Assembly: GCF_014649015.1 (NCBI RefSeq)
Contig: NZ_BMSF01000024.1
Span: 17,698-81,697, forward strand
DNA length: 64,000 bases
DNA from: Streptomyces narbonensis
GTDB taxonomy: Bacteria > Actinomycetota > Actinomycetes > Streptomycetales > Streptomycetaceae
Direction: 5' to 3'
A program made the position numbers and the translations under genes. Positions 1 to 8,090 of the stretch are shown here, piece after piece (position 1 is the stretch's first letter; each line of letters starts with the position of its first letter). Under the pieces are notes generated by a model, which saw only the letters and a list, made by a program, of their open reading frames with translations, was not told the origin of the DNA and made no database searches.

Positions 1-1697
1 GGGCGCTGTTCGCCGCCGAGAACGCCACCATGGGCTCCAACGCCGTCGCGTTCTCCGGGGCCACGACGGCCGACGGGCGCGGGCTGCTCCTCGGCAATCC
101 GCACTACCCCTGGCAGGGCGGCCGCCGCTTCTGGCAGTCCCAGCAGACCATCCCGGGCGAGCTGAACGTCTCGGGGGCCTCGCTCCTCGGCACGACGGTC
201 GTCAACATCGGCTTCAACGACAAGGTGGCCTGGAGCCACACCGTCGCCACCGGAGTGCCGCTCAACCTCCACCAGCTGACGCTCGCCCCCGGCGATCCGA
301 CCTCCTATCTGGTGGACGGGCGCCCCGAGCGGATGACCGCGCGCACGGTCACCGTCCCGGTCAAGGACGGCACCCCCGTCACCCGTACCCAGTGGTGGAC
401 CCGGTACGGCCCGGTCGTCGGCGGCCTCGGAGCGCAGCTCCCGCTGCCGTGGACGGGCACGACGGCGTACGCGCTCAACGACCCCAACGCGGCCAACCTG
501 CGCGGTTCCGACACGGCGCTCGGCTTCGGCAAGGCGCGCTCGACGCGGGACGTCGCCGACACCCTGCGCCGCACCCAGGGCCTTCCCTGGGTCAACACGA
601 TCGCGGCCGACTCGGCCGGCCACTCCTACTTCAGCCAGTCGCAGGTGCTCCCCCGGATCACCGACGAGCTCGCCCAGCGCTGCTCGACGCCGCTGGGCCG
701 GGCCACCTATCCGGCCTCGGGCGTCGCGGTGCTCGACGGTTCGCGCTCCGACTGCGCGCTCGGTTCGGACCCGGACGCGGTCCAGCCGGGGACCTTCGGT
801 CCGGCGCGGATGCCGGTGCTGCGGGACACTCCGTACGTCGAGAACTCCAACGACAGCGCCTGGCTGACCAATGCCGACCGGCCGCTGACCGGTTACGAGC
901 GGGTCTTCGGCAACGTCGCGACCCAGCGCTCGCTGCGCACCCGGGGCGGGGTCGAGGACGTGGCGGCGATGGCGGACCGGGGGCGGCTGACGGTGGCCGA
1001 CCTCCAGCGACAGCAGTTCGCCAACCGCGCTCCGGCGGGTGACCTGGCGGCGGCCGATGTCGCCGCGGCCTGCACGGCGGCGCTGCCGGACGATCCCGAG
1101 GCCTGCCGGGTGATCGGGGCCTGGGACAGGACGGTGGACTCCGAGAGCAGGGGTGCGCTGTTCTTCGACCGGTTCTGGCGGAAGTTCGCCGCTTCGGTGC
1201 CGCAGGCCGAGCAGTGGAAGGTGCCGTTCTCGGCGGCGGACCCGGTCCGGACCCCGCACACGGTGAACACGGCCGCGCCGGGCTTCGCGAAGGCGCTGCG
1301 GGACGCGGCGGCGGAGCTCCGGGCGGCTGGGATCCCGCTGGACGCGCCGCTCGGAGCCCACCAGTTCGTCGTGCGGAACGGGGAGCGCATCCCGGTGAGC
1401 GGCGGGACCGAGTCGCTGGGCGTCTGGAACAAGACGGAGCCCGTGTGGAACGCGGCCGGCGGCGGCTACGTGGAGGTCGCGCACGGGACGAGCCACGTCC
1501 AGGCGGTCGGCTGGGACGGGCGCCGGTGTCCGGTGGCCCGCACCCTGCTGACGTACTCCCAGTCCTCGAACCCGGCGTCGCCGCACTACAGCGACCAGAC
1601 CCGGTTGTACGCGGGCGAGCGCTGGGTGACCTCCCGTTTCTGCGAGAAGGACATCCTGCGCTCGCCGGCGCTGCGGGTGGTGGTCGTCAGGGGCTGA
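1..1697 (+). CDS. Penicillin acylase family protein (Ntn hydrolase), 5' end missing
   Basis: This is the 3' part of a penicillin/acyl-homoserine-lactone acylase of the Ntn-hydrolase superfamily. The frame is open from base 3 and the true start lies before the window. The motif GSNAVAFSG begins at base 33. The Ser codon at 36-38 is the expected autoprocessing site and N-terminal nucleophile, so almost the whole beta chain (about 553 residues) is present and the signal peptide and alpha chain are missing. Further family-like stretches are NSNDSAWLTNADRPL and AHGTSHVQAV. The family is normally secreted and cleaves amide bonds of acyl side chains; the substrate cannot be read from sequence. Its last 11 bases overlap the convergent antiporter gene. 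Confidence 0.9.
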   Translation, partial: ALFAAENATMGSNAVAFSGATTADGRGLLLGNPHYPWQGGRRFWQSQQTIPGELNVSGASLLGTTVVNIGFNDKVAWSHTVATGVPLNLHQLTLAPGDPTSYLVDGRPERMTARTVTVPVKDGTPVTRTQWWTRYGPVVGGLGAQLPLPWTGTTAYALNDPNAANLRGSDTALGFGKARSTRDVADTLRRTQGLPWVNTIAADSAGHSYFSQSQVLPRITDELAQRCSTPLGRATYPASGVAVLDGSRSDCALGSDPDAVQPGTFGPARMPVLRDTPYVENSNDSAWLTNADRPLTGYERVFGNVATQRSLRTRGGVEDVAAMADRGRLTVADLQRQQFANRAPAGDLAAADVAAACTAALPDDPEACRVIGAWDRTVDSESRGALFFDRFWRKFAASVPQAEQWKVPFSAADPVRTPHTVNTAAPGFAKALRDAAAELRAAGIPLDAPLGAHQFVVRNGERIPVSGGTESLGVWNKTEPVWNAAGGGYVEVAHGTSHVQAVGWDGRRCPVARTLLTYSQSSNPASPHYSDQTRLYAGERWVTSRFCEKDILRSPALRVVVVRG

Positions 1698-2784
1698 ACG
1701 AGAGGAAGACGAAGGCGGCGAAGATCGCGAGATGGACGCCGCCCTGGAGGAGCGTGGCCCGTCCGGGCACCACGGTCAGGGCGCTCACCACACCGGTGAG
1801 GACGAGCAGGACCATGTGGATCGGCCCAAGGCCCAGGACCAGGGGTCCGGACAGCCAGATCGAGGCGAGCGCGATCGCCGGAATCGTCAGGCCGATGCTG
1901 GCGATCGCGGAGCCGTACGCGAGGTTGAGACTGGTCTGCATGCGGTCGCGGCGGGCCGCGCGGACGGCGGCGAGGGTCTCGGGCAGCAGCACCATCAGGG
2001 CGATGACGACACCGACGACCGCCTTGGGCAGGCCCGCGGACTGGACGCCGTCCTCGATGGTGGGCGAGATCAGCTTGGCGTTGCCGACGACCGCGACGAG
2101 GGCGACGAGGAGGAGGCCCAGGCTGGTCCAGGTCTCGCGCCGGGTCGGCGGATCCGCGTGGTCGTCCTCCGAGTCGTGGCCGGGGCGCGGCACCGGCAGG
2201 AAGTAGTCCCGGTGCCGGACGGTCTGGACGGCGACGAACACGCCGTACAGGCAGAGGGAGGCGACGGCGGCGAAGGCGAGCTGGACGCCGGAGAACTCGG
2301 GGCCCGGATGGCTGGTGGTGAAGGTCGGCAGGACCAGCGTCATCGTGGCGAGGGTGCAGACGGTGGCGAGCGCGCCGCCCGAGCCTTCGGCGTTGAAGAC
2401 GGCGACGCGGTTGCGGAGCGCACCGACGAGGAGGGACAGTCCGACGATGCCGTTGCAGGTGATCATGACGGCGGCGAAGACGGTGTCCCGCGCATAGGTC
2501 GAGGTCTTCTCACCGCCTCCCACCATCAGCGAGACGATGAGTCCCACCTCGATCACCGTGACGGCCACGGCGAGGACGAGCGAGCCGTACGGTTCACCCA
2601 CCCGGTGGGCGATGACCTCGGCGTGGTGGACGGCCGCGAGGACGGCGGCCATGAGGCAGAGCGCGATGAGCCCGACGGCGAAGCCCGGGAGGTCCCGCCC
2701 CCAGGCCGCGACAAGCACAAGCGCCGCCACCACCGGCCCCCAGGTGGTCCACTGCCGTGTCAATGACGCCGTGCTCGAACTCAT
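1687..2784 (-). CDS. Calcium/proton antiporter, ChaA-like (CaCA superfamily)
   Basis: An integral membrane protein of 365 aa with about eleven hydrophobic segments. The two CaCA-type acidic helices are recognisable: VTVIEVGLIVSLMV in the first half and VLLPETLAAVRAARRDRMQT followed by SLNLAYGSAIASIGL in the second. They are separated by a charged cytoplasmic loop (HDSEDDHADPPTRRE). The family exchanges Ca2+ or Na+ for protons. I chose the ATG at 2784 because AGGA lies about 8 bases before it; the in-frame ATG at 2793 would put the ribosome site directly against the start codon. The gene stands alone and converges with the acylase gene, overlapping it by 11 bp. Confidence 0.88.
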   Translation of the reverse strand: MSSSTASLTRQWTTWGPVVAALVLVAAWGRDLPGFAVGLIALCLMAAVLAAVHHAEVIAHRVGEPYGSLVLAVAVTVIEVGLIVSLMVGGGEKTSTYARDTVFAAVMITCNGIVGLSLLVGALRNRVAVFNAEGSGGALATVCTLATMTLVLPTFTTSHPGPEFSGVQLAFAAVASLCLYGVFVAVQTVRHRDYFLPVPRPGHDSEDDHADPPTRRETWTSLGLLLVALVAVVGNAKLISPTIEDGVQSAGLPKAVVGVVIALMVLLPETLAAVRAARRDRMQTSLNLAYGSAIASIGLTIPAIALASIWLSGPLVLGLGPIHMVLLVLTGVVSALTVVPGRATLLQGGVHLAIFAAFVFLSFSP

Positions 2785-2825
2785 GATCCGCATCCTGCCA
2801 CAAAGGGGGCTTTCGCCCGGTTCGG

Positions 2826-2882
2826 TCAGTCCAAGGGGTCGCTGAGGGTGCGCTCGTACGCCGTGAGGGTCTCCAGGAACAT
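2826..2882 (-). pseudogene. Possible C-terminal remnant of an unidentified gene
   Basis: Read on the minus strand this stretch gives MFLETLTAYERTLSDPLD followed by a stop, which looks like the end of a helical protein. Upstream the frame becomes arginine-rich and then runs antisense through the hemerythrin-like remnant, so no complete gene can be built. It may be debris of a deleted gene or a chance reading; the family is not recognisable. Confidence 0.2.
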
Positions 2883-2906
2883 CCGCCGCCGCGCCCCGCG
2901 CCGGCG

Positions 2907-3020
2907 GTCCTCCGGACCGAGGTGGACCGGCTGGCGACCCGACTGGAGGAGCACGTCACGTACGAGGAGGCGCAGTTGGTCCCGGCGCTCACCCGCACGC
3001 GGGCCGTGCCTGGGACGTGA
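2907..3020 (+). pseudogene. Hemerythrin-like C-terminal remnant
   Basis: A short open stretch in this frame reads TEVDRLATRLEEHVTYEEAQ then LVPAL and stops at 3018-3020. The pattern His-x3-Glu-Glu followed by LVPAL is what the last helix of hemerythrin (HHE) domain proteins looks like (EEH..EE..L.PAL). There is no start codon with a ribosome site, and the first helices with the other iron ligands are absent. I read it as the tail of a deleted hemerythrin-domain gene. The family assignment rests on about 25 residues. Confidence 0.4.
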
Positions 3021-3033
3021 CCCCGCACGCGGG

Positions 3034-3702
3034 TCAGTGCTCCAGGCCCCGGGCGGGGGCTTCGGCGGCGGCCTTCAGGTCCCGCAGCCACGCTTCGAGG
3101 CCCCCACGGAGGAGCGCGCTCGCGGTGGGCACGTCCGCTTCGACCTGGGGGCCCGTGTGGGTCTCCTCGGTGCTGACCCGCACACCGCCCTTGACCTCGG
3201 TGAAGTTCCACACGTGGACGCCGTCGATGTGCAGCCCGTCGCCGATCGCGGGGCCGGTCCAGCGGATGCACGTGTGGTGCTTGATCTGCCGCACGGTCGA
3301 GGTGATGTCCAGACTGGTGGCGGGGATGGAGGGAATGGGCGGGATCGGCAGTGTCCACCGGAAGGCCGAACCCCTGCGGAGGGGGCCGTGACCGAGGCGT
3401 TCGACGGACTCGACGGGGGCCTGCCAGGACGGCCAGCTCTCCACGTCGGTCTGGAGCTTCCAGACGGTGCGCATCGGAGCGTTGATCACGATCTCGGTGC
3501 GGTGGCGAACGAGGGCGTCGGGGGCGACGCCTTCCCCGCGGCAGGTGAGGGACGCCCGGGAGCCGACTGAAGCACCGGCGGGAGCGGCGGCGGTACCGAG
3601 CAGGCCGAGGACGACCGGGACGGTGACGAGGGCCGCGCGGATGACGGCGCGGCGGGCGCCGGAGGTGTGGCGAGTGCTGCGGGGACTGCGGGTGCCGGAC
3701 AT
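3034..3702 (-). CDS. Secreted SRPBCC (polyketide cyclase/dehydrase-like) protein
   Basis: A 222-aa protein with an Arg-rich N-terminus and a hydrophobic export segment (AALVTVPVVLGLLG, about residues 22-35) ending in AxA-type sites. A START/SRPBCC fold domain follows, with the typical opening HRTEIVINAPMRTVWKLQTD, then VESWPSWQ and, near the end, EETHTGPQVEADV. SRPBCC domains form a hydrophobic ligand pocket; the ligand is unknown. The ATG at 3702 is preceded by GGAGAA five bases upstream and beats the upstream start at 3741. The gene is divergent from a TetR gene whose start is 149 bp away, so that regulator may control it. Confidence 0.8.
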   Translation of the reverse strand: MSGTRSPRSTRHTSGARRAVIRAALVTVPVVLGLLGTAAAPAGASVGSRASLTCRGEGVAPDALVRHRTEIVINAPMRTVWKLQTDVESWPSWQAPVESVERLGHGPLRRGSAFRWTLPIPPIPSIPATSLDITSTVRQIKHHTCIRWTGPAIGDGLHIDGVHVWNFTEVKGGVRVSTEETHTGPQVEADVPTASALLRGGLEAWLRDLKAAAEAPARGLEH

Positions 3703-3751
3703 GGAGTTCTCCTCTGTCGGTCGAGTTCGCGAGAGCATCACGCTTTCGTTA

Positions 3752-3825
3752 GAGGTTGTAACTCGCCGCCCGGTGACGGGTCAACGGGTGCGTGATAACT
3801 TCTCGCCAACCCTTGAGGTTGTAGC
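3752..3825. promoter_or_regulatory. Paired GAGGTTGTA sites between divergent SRPBCC and TetR genes
   Basis: GAGGTTGTAAC (3752-3762) and GAGGTTGTAGC (3815-3825) are direct copies about 63 bp apart. The first sits inside GTTA-N7-TAAC and the second is the right half of AACC-N5-GGTT. Repeated sites in a gap next to a TetR gene suggest an operator for autoregulation and control of the SRPBCC gene. This is inference from position and symmetry. Confidence 0.4.
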
Positions 3826-3851
3826 AGGGATGAGCGGCGAGGAGGCGGGCG

Positions 3852-4499
3852 ATGGCGACGACGGGCACGGACTCCCCACGGGAGCGCTATCGGGCCCAGG
3901 TGCGGGCGGAGATCACGCGGCACGCCTGGGAACAGATGGCCACGGCGGGAGCCTCGGCGCTCTCCCTCAACGCGATCGCCAAGCAGATGGGCATGAGCGG
4001 ACCGGCGCTCTACCGCTACTTCGCCAGCCGCGACGACCTGATCACCGAGCTCGTCCGGGAGGCGTACCGAAGTCTCGCCGACACGCTGCACGAGGCCTCG
4101 GCTGCCGGTGCCGACCTGTCCGGCCTCGCCCACGCCCTGCGCGACTGGGCCCTGACGGACCCACATCGGTACTTCCTGGTCTACGGCACGCCCGTGCCCG
4201 GCTACCAGGCGCCCGCCGACACCACCGCCATCTCCTCCGAGATCATGACGACGCTGCTCGACGCGTGCGCGGCGCTCCCCCGTGCGGGCGCGGCGACCTC
4301 CTTCGACAGCCACCTGGAGGACCACCGCGACTGGGCCGCGGGACACCACGCCCCGTCCGGGGCCCTCCACCGGTTCCTGACCTTCTGGACCCGCCTGCAC
4401 GGCGTCCTGTCACTGGAACTCGCCGGCCACTTCACGGGCATGGGTTTCGATCCGGCCCGGCTCTTCGCGGCCGAACTGGACGAGCTGATGAGCAGCTGA
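3852..4499 (+). CDS. TetR/AcrR family transcriptional regulator
   Basis: A 215-aa one-domain repressor. The N-terminal HTH reads LSLNAIAKQMGMSGPALYRY at about residues 38-57 and is followed by FASRDDLITELVREAY. The C-terminal half, with WALTDPHRYFLVYGTPVPGY, resembles the TetR_C_13 (WHG) ligand-binding class. The ATG at 3852 has GAGGAGGCGG just upstream; an ATG at 3830 is out of frame. It probably controls itself and the divergent SRPBCC gene through the repeated GAGGTTGTA sites. The ligand is unknown. It ends only 3 bp from the convergent acetyltransferase gene. Confidence 0.88.
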   Translation: MATTGTDSPRERYRAQVRAEITRHAWEQMATAGASALSLNAIAKQMGMSGPALYRYFASRDDLITELVREAYRSLADTLHEASAAGADLSGLAHALRDWALTDPHRYFLVYGTPVPGYQAPADTTAISSEIMTTLLDACAALPRAGAATSFDSHLEDHRDWAAGHHAPSGALHRFLTFWTRLHGVLSLELAGHFTGMGFDPARLFAAELDELMSS

Positions 4500-4502
4500 C
4501 CC

Positions 4503-5222
4503 CTACGGTGTGCGGAAGCCGCGGAAGGTCACGTGCTTGCGGGTCTCGAAGCCGAGCTTCTCGTAGAGGGCGATCGCGCCGGTGTTCGCCTCGGCCACGT
4601 GGAGGAAGGCACCTTCGCCCCGCGACTCGATGCGTGCCGCGAGCGCGCCCACCAGGCGGGCGGCGTGGCCCTGCCCGCGGGCCTCGGGCGCGGTGCAGAC
4701 CGCACTGATCTCGGTCCACCCAGGGGGCCGGAGCCGCTCGCCGGCCATGGCCACCAGGGCGCCCTTCTCACGGATGCCGAGGTAGGTGCCGAGTTCGGGG
4801 GTCCGGGACCAGAAGGGCCCGGGCCGCGTCCGCTCGACCAGGTCCAGCATCTCGGGCACGCTCTCCGCGCCCAGCTCGACCACGCCGTCGTCCGCCGCGT
4901 CTCCGCGAGTCGCGGACGCGGCACCGTCCGGCCGGATCATCTGGCGGCCTTCCAGGACGAAGACGGGCTCCCAGTGCGAAGGCGGGAGCACCGGGCAGCT
5001 GAACATGTCGGCGAAGGCGTCCCGGCCGAGGAGTTCGGTGAGGTCGTCCCACCGCGCCGGGTCCGGGTCGGTGGACACGGCGGCGAAGGTCGAGACGTCC
5101 GACAGATAGGTGACGGCGCGGCCGACGCTGCGCGCGAGATGGGCATGACGGCCCCGGAGGGACTCGCCCACGGGGTCGTCCAGTACGGAGTCGTCCAGAA
5201 CGAACGGATCGCGGCCCACCAT
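4503..5222 (-). CDS. GNAT family N-acetyltransferase
   Basis: A 239-aa protein with a C-terminal GNAT fold. The acetyl-CoA binding loop is APEARGQGHAARLVGAL at about residues 180-196, followed by HVAEANTGAIALYEKLGFET, the usual beta5-alpha4 segment. The first ~125 residues are a separate variable region. The family transfers an acetyl group from acetyl-CoA to an amine; the acceptor cannot be predicted. The ATG at 5222 follows GAGAGGGACG. It converges with the TetR gene and shares no operon with the synthetase gene upstream. Confidence 0.85.
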   Translation of the reverse strand: MVGRDPFVLDDSVLDDPVGESLRGRHAHLARSVGRAVTYLSDVSTFAAVSTDPDPARWDDLTELLGRDAFADMFSCPVLPPSHWEPVFVLEGRQMIRPDGAASATRGDAADDGVVELGAESVPEMLDLVERTRPGPFWSRTPELGTYLGIREKGALVAMAGERLRPPGWTEISAVCTAPEARGQGHAARLVGALAARIESRGEGAFLHVAEANTGAIALYEKLGFETRKHVTFRGFRTP

Positions 5223-5294
5223 CGTGTCGTCCCTCTCGAGCTCCGTGCCGAACGGTGAGGCGGTCGCCTGGGGAGACCGCCTCGCGCACGAAGT

Positions 5295-6851
5295 CTAGAG
5301 CGGACGGTCGTGACCCTCCCAATACGGGTCGCGCAGACGGCGCTTGTACAGCTTGCCGTTGGGGTCGCGGGGCATGGTGGTGACGAAGTCGAGCGTCCTG
5401 GGGCGCTTGAAGCCTGCCAGGCGGTCGCCGCAGTGGGTCAGGATCTCGTCGGCGAGCGCGGGCCCGGGCTCGTACCCCTCGGCCGCCTCGACGACCGCCT
5501 TGACCTCCTCGCCCCAGTCGGCGTGCGGGATGCCGAAGGCCGCGGCGTCCGCGACGGCCGGGTGGGTGAGGAGCGCGGCCTCGATCTCGGCCGGGTAGAT
5601 GTTGACCCCACCCGAGATGATCATGTCGATCTTGCGGTCACGGAGGAAGAGGTAGCCGTCCGCGTCGAGTACGCCGAGGTCGCCGACGGTGAAGAAGTCG
5701 CCGATGCGGTTCTTCGCGGTCTTCGCCTCGTCCTTGTGGTACCGGAAGCCGCCGGTGTTCATCTTCAGGTAGACGGTGCCCAGTTCGCCGGGCGGCAGGC
5801 GCTTCCCGTCGTCGTCGAAGACGGCGAGCTCGCTGATCGGCCAGGCCCTGCCGACCGTGCCTGGCCTCTTCAGCCACTCCTCGGCGGTGGCGAAGGCTCC
5901 TCCGCCCTCGCTGGCCGCGTAGTACTCCTCGACGCTCCGGCCCCACCACTCGATCATCGCCCGCTTGACGTGCTCGGGGCAGGGCGCTGCGCCGTGGATG
6001 GCGTGGCGCATGGAGGAGACGTCGTAACGCTCGCGCACCTCGGCCGGAAGGGAGAGCAGCCGGTGGAACTGGGTGGGGACCATGTGGGTGTGGGTGCACG
6101 CGTACCGGTCGATGAGCCGCAGCATCTCCTCCGGCGCCCACCGGTCCATCAGGACGAGCGGGTGCCCGATGTGCAGGGCCGCGGAGGCGAACTGCAGGAC
6201 GGCCGTGTGGTAGAGCGGGGAGCAGACGAGGTGGACGTTGCCGTCGCCGGGCCGGATGCCGAAGATGCCGAGGAAGCCGCCGAGCGGGGTCTCCTCGGGG
6301 AGCCTGCCGGGCAGTGGGCGGCGGATCCCCCGGGGGCGTCCGGTGGTACCGGAGGTGTAGTTCATGACCCAGCCGAGCGTGCGGTCGGCGGGTGCGGCGT
6401 CGTCCTGGCCGTCGAGGAGTTCGGCGTACGGGCGGAATCCGGGGATCGGCCCGACGGCGTACCGGTGCGTGGCGGCGAGGCCGGCCTCGTCGGCGGCGAG
6501 GGTCACGGCCTCGGCGAAGCGCTCGTGGGCGAGCAGGACCTTCGCGCCGGAGTCGGCGACGATCCAGGCGATCTCGGGGCCGACGAAGTGGTGATTGACG
6601 GGGACCAGGTAGAACCCGGCCTGGGTGGCGGCGAGATGGGCCGCGAAGAACTCGGGGCCGTTGGGCAGAACGACGGCGAAGGCGTCGCCGCGCTCCAGAC
6701 CGGCGGCGCGCAGCCCGTGGACCAGCCGGTTGGCCTCGGCGTGCAGCCGCCCGGCGGTCCACTCCTCGCCGTCGGGGGCGACGAGCACCGTACGGCCGGG
6801 GTCGGCTGCCGCCTGGGCCCAGAATCCGGTGGGTGTGACCGACTGGCTCAT
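5295..6851 (-). CDS. AMP-dependent acyl-CoA synthetase (FadD-like)
   Basis: A 518-aa adenylate-forming enzyme that activates a carboxylic acid to its CoA thioester through an acyl-AMP. The P-loop-like motif is NYTSGTTGRPRGIRRPLPG (about residues 164-182), the A5-type motif is EEYYAASEGGGAF, and the A7/A8 region is GDLGVLDADGYLFLRD followed by RKIDMIISGGVNIYPAEIE. KLYKRRLR carries the C-terminal catalytic Lys. The start codon overlaps the stop of the nitronate monooxygenase gene (ATGA), so the two are translationally coupled. It lacks a carrier-protein domain and is a stand-alone CoA ligase, probably for fatty or cyclic acids. Confidence 0.92.
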   Translation of the reverse strand: MSQSVTPTGFWAQAAADPGRTVLVAPDGEEWTAGRLHAEANRLVHGLRAAGLERGDAFAVVLPNGPEFFAAHLAATQAGFYLVPVNHHFVGPEIAWIVADSGAKVLLAHERFAEAVTLAADEAGLAATHRYAVGPIPGFRPYAELLDGQDDAAPADRTLGWVMNYTSGTTGRPRGIRRPLPGRLPEETPLGGFLGIFGIRPGDGNVHLVCSPLYHTAVLQFASAALHIGHPLVLMDRWAPEEMLRLIDRYACTHTHMVPTQFHRLLSLPAEVRERYDVSSMRHAIHGAAPCPEHVKRAMIEWWGRSVEEYYAASEGGGAFATAEEWLKRPGTVGRAWPISELAVFDDDGKRLPPGELGTVYLKMNTGGFRYHKDEAKTAKNRIGDFFTVGDLGVLDADGYLFLRDRKIDMIISGGVNIYPAEIEAALLTHPAVADAAAFGIPHADWGEEVKAVVEAAEGYEPGPALADEILTHCGDRLAGFKRPRTLDFVTTMPRDPNGKLYKRRLRDPYWEGHDRPL

Positions 6852-7957
6852 GCCTCACTCCGTCCGGCGATGCGGTTGATGCGGTCGACGGCCTTCTCGA
6901 AGCCCCGGGTGAGCTCGTCGACGACCTGCTGGACGCTGCGCTCCGAGTTCATCCGGCCGACGATCTGCCCGACGGGCGTGCCGAGGAGCGGATCGACCTC
7001 GTATTTCTGGATCCGGGAGACGGCCTCGGCCACCAGGAGTCCCTGGAGCGGCATGGGGAGCGGGCCGGGTCCCGCCGGGTCGTCCCAGGCGTCGGTCCAC
7101 TCGGTGCGGAGCTGGCGCGCGGGCTTGCCGGTCAGCGCGCGGGAGCGGACGGTGTCGCCGGAGCCCGCCGCGAGGAGCTTGGCGGTCAGGGCGCGCGAGT
7201 GCAGGTCGGCCTCGGTGGTGGTGAGCCAGATCGAGCCGAGCCAGACGCCCTGGGCGCCGAGGGCCAGGCCTGCGGCGATCTGCTCCCCGCTGCCGATGCC
7301 GCCGGCCGCGAGCACGGGTAGCGGGGACACGGCCTCGACGACCTCGGGGGTGAGGACCATGGACGCGATCTCGCCGGTGTGGCCGCCCGCCTCGTACCCC
7401 TGGGCGACGACGACGTCGATGCCGGCCTCGGCGTGGTGGCGGGCGTGCCGGGCGCTGCCCGCGAGGGCGGCGACCAGGACGCCGTGGTCGTGGGCGCGGG
7501 CGACGACGTCCGGTGGCGGGGAGCCGAGGGCGTTGGCGAGGAGTTTGATCGGGTAGTCGAAGGCGACGTCGAGCTGGCCTCGCGCGACCTGCTCCATCCA
7601 GCCCGTGATGCGCCAGCCGGAGGCCTCGCCCTCGGCGAGTTCGGGTACGCCGTGCTTGGCGAGGGTCGCGCGGACGAACGCGCGGTGCTCCTCGGGGATC
7701 ATGGCCTCGACGTCCGCCTCGCTCACGCCTTCGACCTTCTTCGCGGGCATCACGACGTCGAGGCCGTAGGGCAGCCCGTCGGTGTGTTCCTGCATCCAGT
7801 CGAGGTCGCGGGCGAGATCGTCGGGCGCGGTGTAGCGCACCGCGCCGAGGACTCCGAATCCGCCGGCTCTGGTGAGGGCGGCGGCGACCGCGGGGAAGGG
7901 CGTGAAGCCGAAGATGGCGTGCTCGATCCCCAGTGTGCGACTCAGCTCCGTCTTCAT
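6848..7957 (-). CDS. Nitronate monooxygenase (2-nitropropane dioxygenase family)
   Basis: A 369-aa FMN-dependent TIM-barrel enzyme. The family core is visible as VVAQGYEAGGHTGE (flavin loop, containing the conserved GG and His) and LPVLAAGGIGSGEQIAAGLA (phosphate-binding loop). It also carries the N-terminal ALTRAGGFGVLGA. Biochemically the family oxidises alkyl nitronates, but members that sit with acyl-CoA synthetases, as here, are often assigned to acid catabolism without a proven reaction. I chose the ATG at 7957 (MKTELSRTLG); the open frame runs much further upstream but into the divergent hydrolase gene. A palindromic operator-like site lies 44 bp before the start. Confidence 0.88.
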   Translation of the reverse strand: MKTELSRTLGIEHAIFGFTPFPAVAAALTRAGGFGVLGAVRYTAPDDLARDLDWMQEHTDGLPYGLDVVMPAKKVEGVSEADVEAMIPEEHRAFVRATLAKHGVPELAEGEASGWRITGWMEQVARGQLDVAFDYPIKLLANALGSPPPDVVARAHDHGVLVAALAGSARHARHHAEAGIDVVVAQGYEAGGHTGEIASMVLTPEVVEAVSPLPVLAAGGIGSGEQIAAGLALGAQGVWLGSIWLTTTEADLHSRALTAKLLAAGSGDTVRSRALTGKPARQLRTEWTDAWDDPAGPGPLPMPLQGLLVAEAVSRIQKYEVDPLLGTPVGQIVGRMNSERSVQQVVDELTRGFEKAVDRINRIAGRSEA

Positions 7958-8000
7958 GGGCGGCAGGATGCCGCAGCCGCGCGACGGAGGGAAGAGATTT

Positions 8001-8017
8001 TCTGATGCAGCGTCAGA
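8001..8017. promoter_or_regulatory. Palindromic operator-like site upstream of the nitronate monooxygenase operon
   Basis: TCTGATGC-A-GCGTCAGA is a 17-bp inverted repeat with seven of eight arm positions matching, in an AT-rich pocket (gattttctgat ... ttgttttgtc) unlike the GC-rich surroundings. It lies between two divergent starts (7957 minus, 8091 plus). The symmetry and size fit a TetR-type repressor, as is common for acyl-CoA ligase operons in actinobacteria. The regulator itself is not in the window. Confidence 0.6.
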
Positions 8018-8090
8018 TTGTTTTGTCACCGGTCCTGCGCGGACGGGTACGTCGACGTTTCGCCGCGGCCCGCCGTGGGAGAGGGTGGGC

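Noticed and set aside
1732..2766. Long plus-strand open frame over the antiporter gene (about 344 codons)
   Set aside because: Its Asp/Glu/Gly/His-rich translation is the typical mirror of a high-GC3 gene; the minus strand gives a proper membrane transporter.
5310..7556. 748-codon plus-strand frame opposite the synthetase and monooxygenase genes
   Set aside because: Mirror frame with no domain; both minus-strand genes carry full motifs.
5295..7957. Part of a lipopeptide or polyketide biosynthetic cluster
   Set aside because: The acyl-CoA synthetase has no carrier-protein partner, and no NRPS, PKS or other assembly-line gene is in the window.
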